Assembly (NCBI RefSeq): GCF_001949145.1
Contig: NW_019091375.1
Span: 2,517,983-2,553,141, forward strand
Reading direction: 5' to 3'
From: Acanthaster planci
Taxonomy: Eukaryota; Echinodermata; Asteroidea; Valvatida; Acanthasteridae
Length of the DNA: 35,159 nucleotides
The notes below the pieces were generated by a model. It was not told the origin of the DNA, ran no database searches, and worked only from the letters and a program-made list of their open reading frames with translations. The position numbers and the translations under genes were made by a program. This document shows positions 33,466-35,159 of the stretch, one piece after another; position 1 is the first letter of the stretch, and each line of letters begins with the position of its first letter.

Positions 33466-34259
33466 CTGTTGAGAAACAATAAAACAACATGTACACATAT
33501 CCTACATGTACGTACATGTACATTCTAAACTAAAAGATTTCTCGCAACAGAATTTTGCAACCCCGGATTTGCTTAGTTTCATATTGGAACTTTAGCTGAT
33601 AACAAGTTTGAACAAAGGTTACTGGCACATTACTTAGTGTCTACTGAAGATTATGAGGCCTAACCATTGAATCCTTTCAATTGGTCCTTACAGTACATAC
33701 ACGTACAGTGTACAATGTACATGTACCGCCGGCATTAGAATAGCCCTTAGAGGGCTTCATGTACACGTACACGTAGAGCCAACTTGAAGAATAATAACCA
33801 GGGGGGGAGTCATTTGTGTGGAATTTCGTACCTGAGCATTCCTTGAAATCTGAACAATTTGAGACAAAGTAGTGCAGTGAATGTCACAATACAATGATGA
33901 TATGTAATGCCATATTACCTACATGTATGACTCTTTCAAGGGCAATGTTGAAAATCATGTAAATATTGTTGTTGTTGAACCAATGGCATGTAAATGGAAC
34001 ACTCAGGGTAAAAGTATAAAGTCATAATAATGCTACAATACGGTATGTCTGGGCACATGGATGCTTTGATCCATGCACATTCAACAGCATTAACAGATTA
34101 AAGTGACAGTTTTTTTAGTTAAGCGTAGGACCGAGTAGTGGGGACATTTCTCTGTCCTCACACATTTAGTCCCCATAGCATGAAGGTCATTTTTTCAAAA
34201 ATTAATTTCGGTTTCAAAACTTTTTCTTACGTGTAAGATCTGGTAACTTAGAGGTTTAC
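33466..34259. other. BCAT intron 1
   Basis: No gene is recognised. It contains an ACATGTAC-rich run (33683-33772) and repeat fragment B (33913-34029). Confidence 0.55.
33913..34029. repeat. Fragment B of the TIR repeat family
   Basis: About 115 bp (TTACCTACATGTATGACTC through AAAAGTATAAAGTCATAAT) closely matches 34617-34728 inside copy C, including GTTGTTGAACCAATGGCATG. It is in the same orientation and lacks the terminal repeats. Confidence 0.8.
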
Positions 34260-34331
34260 CTTAAAGCTCTGCAAAGATGCCATACACCTCCTCACACAAT
34301 GCCGATGCCAGGGATGGCAGGATACCTGCAT
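34260..34331 (-). CDS. BCAT exon 1 with two in-frame ATGs (putative)
   Basis: An open frame ends at AAG|GTAAAC (donor at 34254-34259), phase 0, exactly as exon 2 needs. Its last residues SFK followed by ASDLQ match the family 'S/T-FK-A-x-DL' junction. An ATG at 34331, preceded directly by an in-frame TGA, would give the 16-residue leader MQVSCHPWHRHCVRRC before a second ATG at 34283 (MASLQSFK). The leader has three R, three H and no acidic residue, as expected for mitochondrial import. Alternatively AATGCAG at 34325-34331 is a splice acceptor and more 5' exons lie off the right edge. Neither ATG has a strong -3 base. Confidence 0.55.
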
Positions 34332-34365
34332 TCAAATAAAACATACAAAATACCAAAAAAATGAG

Positions 34366-35020
34366 ACGTGTGACCTGTCACCGCAAATGAGCTGAAAGAT
34401 GGAATTTCAAAAACTGAGATATCAGTATTCTCGAATTTAGCAGAAAGAGAGCTTTCATTCCTGTAGATCTAATGTTATGTATAGTCCTCGTCCTTGTCAG
34501 TCCGAGGTCGGGGTACAAAAGCTTTTAGCTTCACCCACGCACATGTACGTCAATGTTGCCCTCTGTGTTTGTGTTCAGTGAGTGTCAATATCATTTGTCA
34601 ATCATAATTTAATTGCTTTACCTACATGTATGGCTCCTTCAAGGGCAACGTTGAAAAACATGTAAATGTTGTTGTTGAACCAATGGCATGTACATGGAAC
34701 ACTCGGGGTAAAAGTATAAAGTGATAATGTGACATTATTCTGGCAGCTTTGCGTCTTTGTTTCCGACACTATTTCAACATTTCAGATCAGGCCCGAATAA
34801 TGCTATTGTCAAACTTGCTGAGAAAATGGCACTTTTAAATATGTGGTTCTGCAAAATATTTGGAATTACATGCAAGTTAGGAGACAGGCTATTCTTTCCA
34901 AATACCCCCAGTATTAAAAACACAGAAATTGACCTCCACTTCAATATGACTCTGAACCCTCAAAACAAGAGAGTGGGATGCGACTTTACTCTCATTTTGT
35001 CCTGACAGGTCACGTATTGT
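34366..35020. mobile_element. TIR repeat element, copy C
   Basis: The left end ACGTGTGACCTGTCACC and the right end TGACAGGTCACGTA are inverted repeats and match the ends of copy A. The unit is about 650 bp, longer than copy A because it carries an extra 34480-34720 segment that includes the part matching fragment B. It lies about 35 bp upstream of the putative BCAT exon 1, so it may overlap that gene's promoter or an upstream intron. Confidence 0.72.
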
Positions 35021-35159
35021 TTTACGAATACAATCAATCATTTATGCATGGTATACACTTCATGCATTACAACCCTCCTTTGGTTTTACAGCACAAATAT
35101 GCACAAGTACCCACAGTCACTCTCTTGCATGTGTTTTCTATGTCAGTGTATGTGGAACA

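Noticed and set aside
33466-33498. BCAT start at an ATG just upstream of exon 2 on the minus strand
   Set aside because: The sequence is a typical polypyrimidine tract and acceptor, and the SFK-encoding exon further upstream fits the family junction better.
1-35159. CRISPR arrays, bacterial operons, rRNA
   Set aside because: No regularly spaced identical repeats with unique spacers and no prokaryotic gene organisation; the gene structure is plainly eukaryotic.

Overview
This is eukaryotic, intron-rich genomic DNA, most likely from a marine invertebrate. It has spliced genes with GT-AG introns of 1 to more than 10 kb, AT-rich intergenic sequence, many decayed DNA transposons and pervasive short GTACATGTAC-type palindromes. 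The last of these is only a weak hint towards echinoderm, hemichordate, cephalochordate or mollusc; the sequence alone does not settle the clade. There is no operon, CRISPR, rRNA or intact tRNA gene.

Two host genes can be supported. (1) A branched-chain amino-acid aminotransferase (BCAT, PLP fold type IV) runs on the minus strand from about 34.3 kb down to 8.2 kb. Eight exons were placed by homology plus splice sites, with all junction phases agreeing (0,0,0,0,2,1,0,0). They encode about 323 residues, from the N terminus through the PLP lysine and the TEVGTMN motif. The FGSGTA / CxxC-type segment and C terminus (about 65-75 residues) were not found and should lie left of position 1. (2) A two-exon gene on the plus strand (3225-3986 and 5363-5914, 437 aa) encodes a type II membrane protein with a DTD motif and several N-glycosylation sequons, looking like an uncharacterised Golgi glycosyltransferase. 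It has a TATA box and a poly(A) signal. If the BCAT 3' exons are indeed off the left edge, this gene is nested antisense inside a BCAT intron.

The rest is introns and intergenic sequence loaded with mobile-element remains. Left to right: a Penelope-like reverse-transcriptase fragment (1.1-1.5 kb); a duplicated segment that forms the promoter of gene 2; fold-back sequences in its intron; degenerate 30-40 bp tandem repeats (9.4 and 15.3-15.6 kb); a Tc1-like transposase pseudogene (21.0-22.4 kb, minus); a MITE (22.7 kb); a long inverted repeat carrying a tRNA B-box-like motif (23.9 kb); and a compact hairpin (24.9 kb). Then comes a broken DUF3504/KIAA1958-like (Crypton-derived tyrosine recombinase) pseudogene in two parts (26.7-27.2 and 29.56-29.77 kb), whose gap is filled by a deleted Tc1 element and an 811-bp element with hAT-like ends and a 5-bp target duplication. 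A TTAA-flanked piggyBac-type MITE (30.26-30.45 kb), a TA-flanked fold-back element (31.1-31.4 kb) and copies of a new TIR element (31.8-32.25 and 34.37-35.02 kb) follow. The last copy ends about 35 bp from BCAT exon 1.
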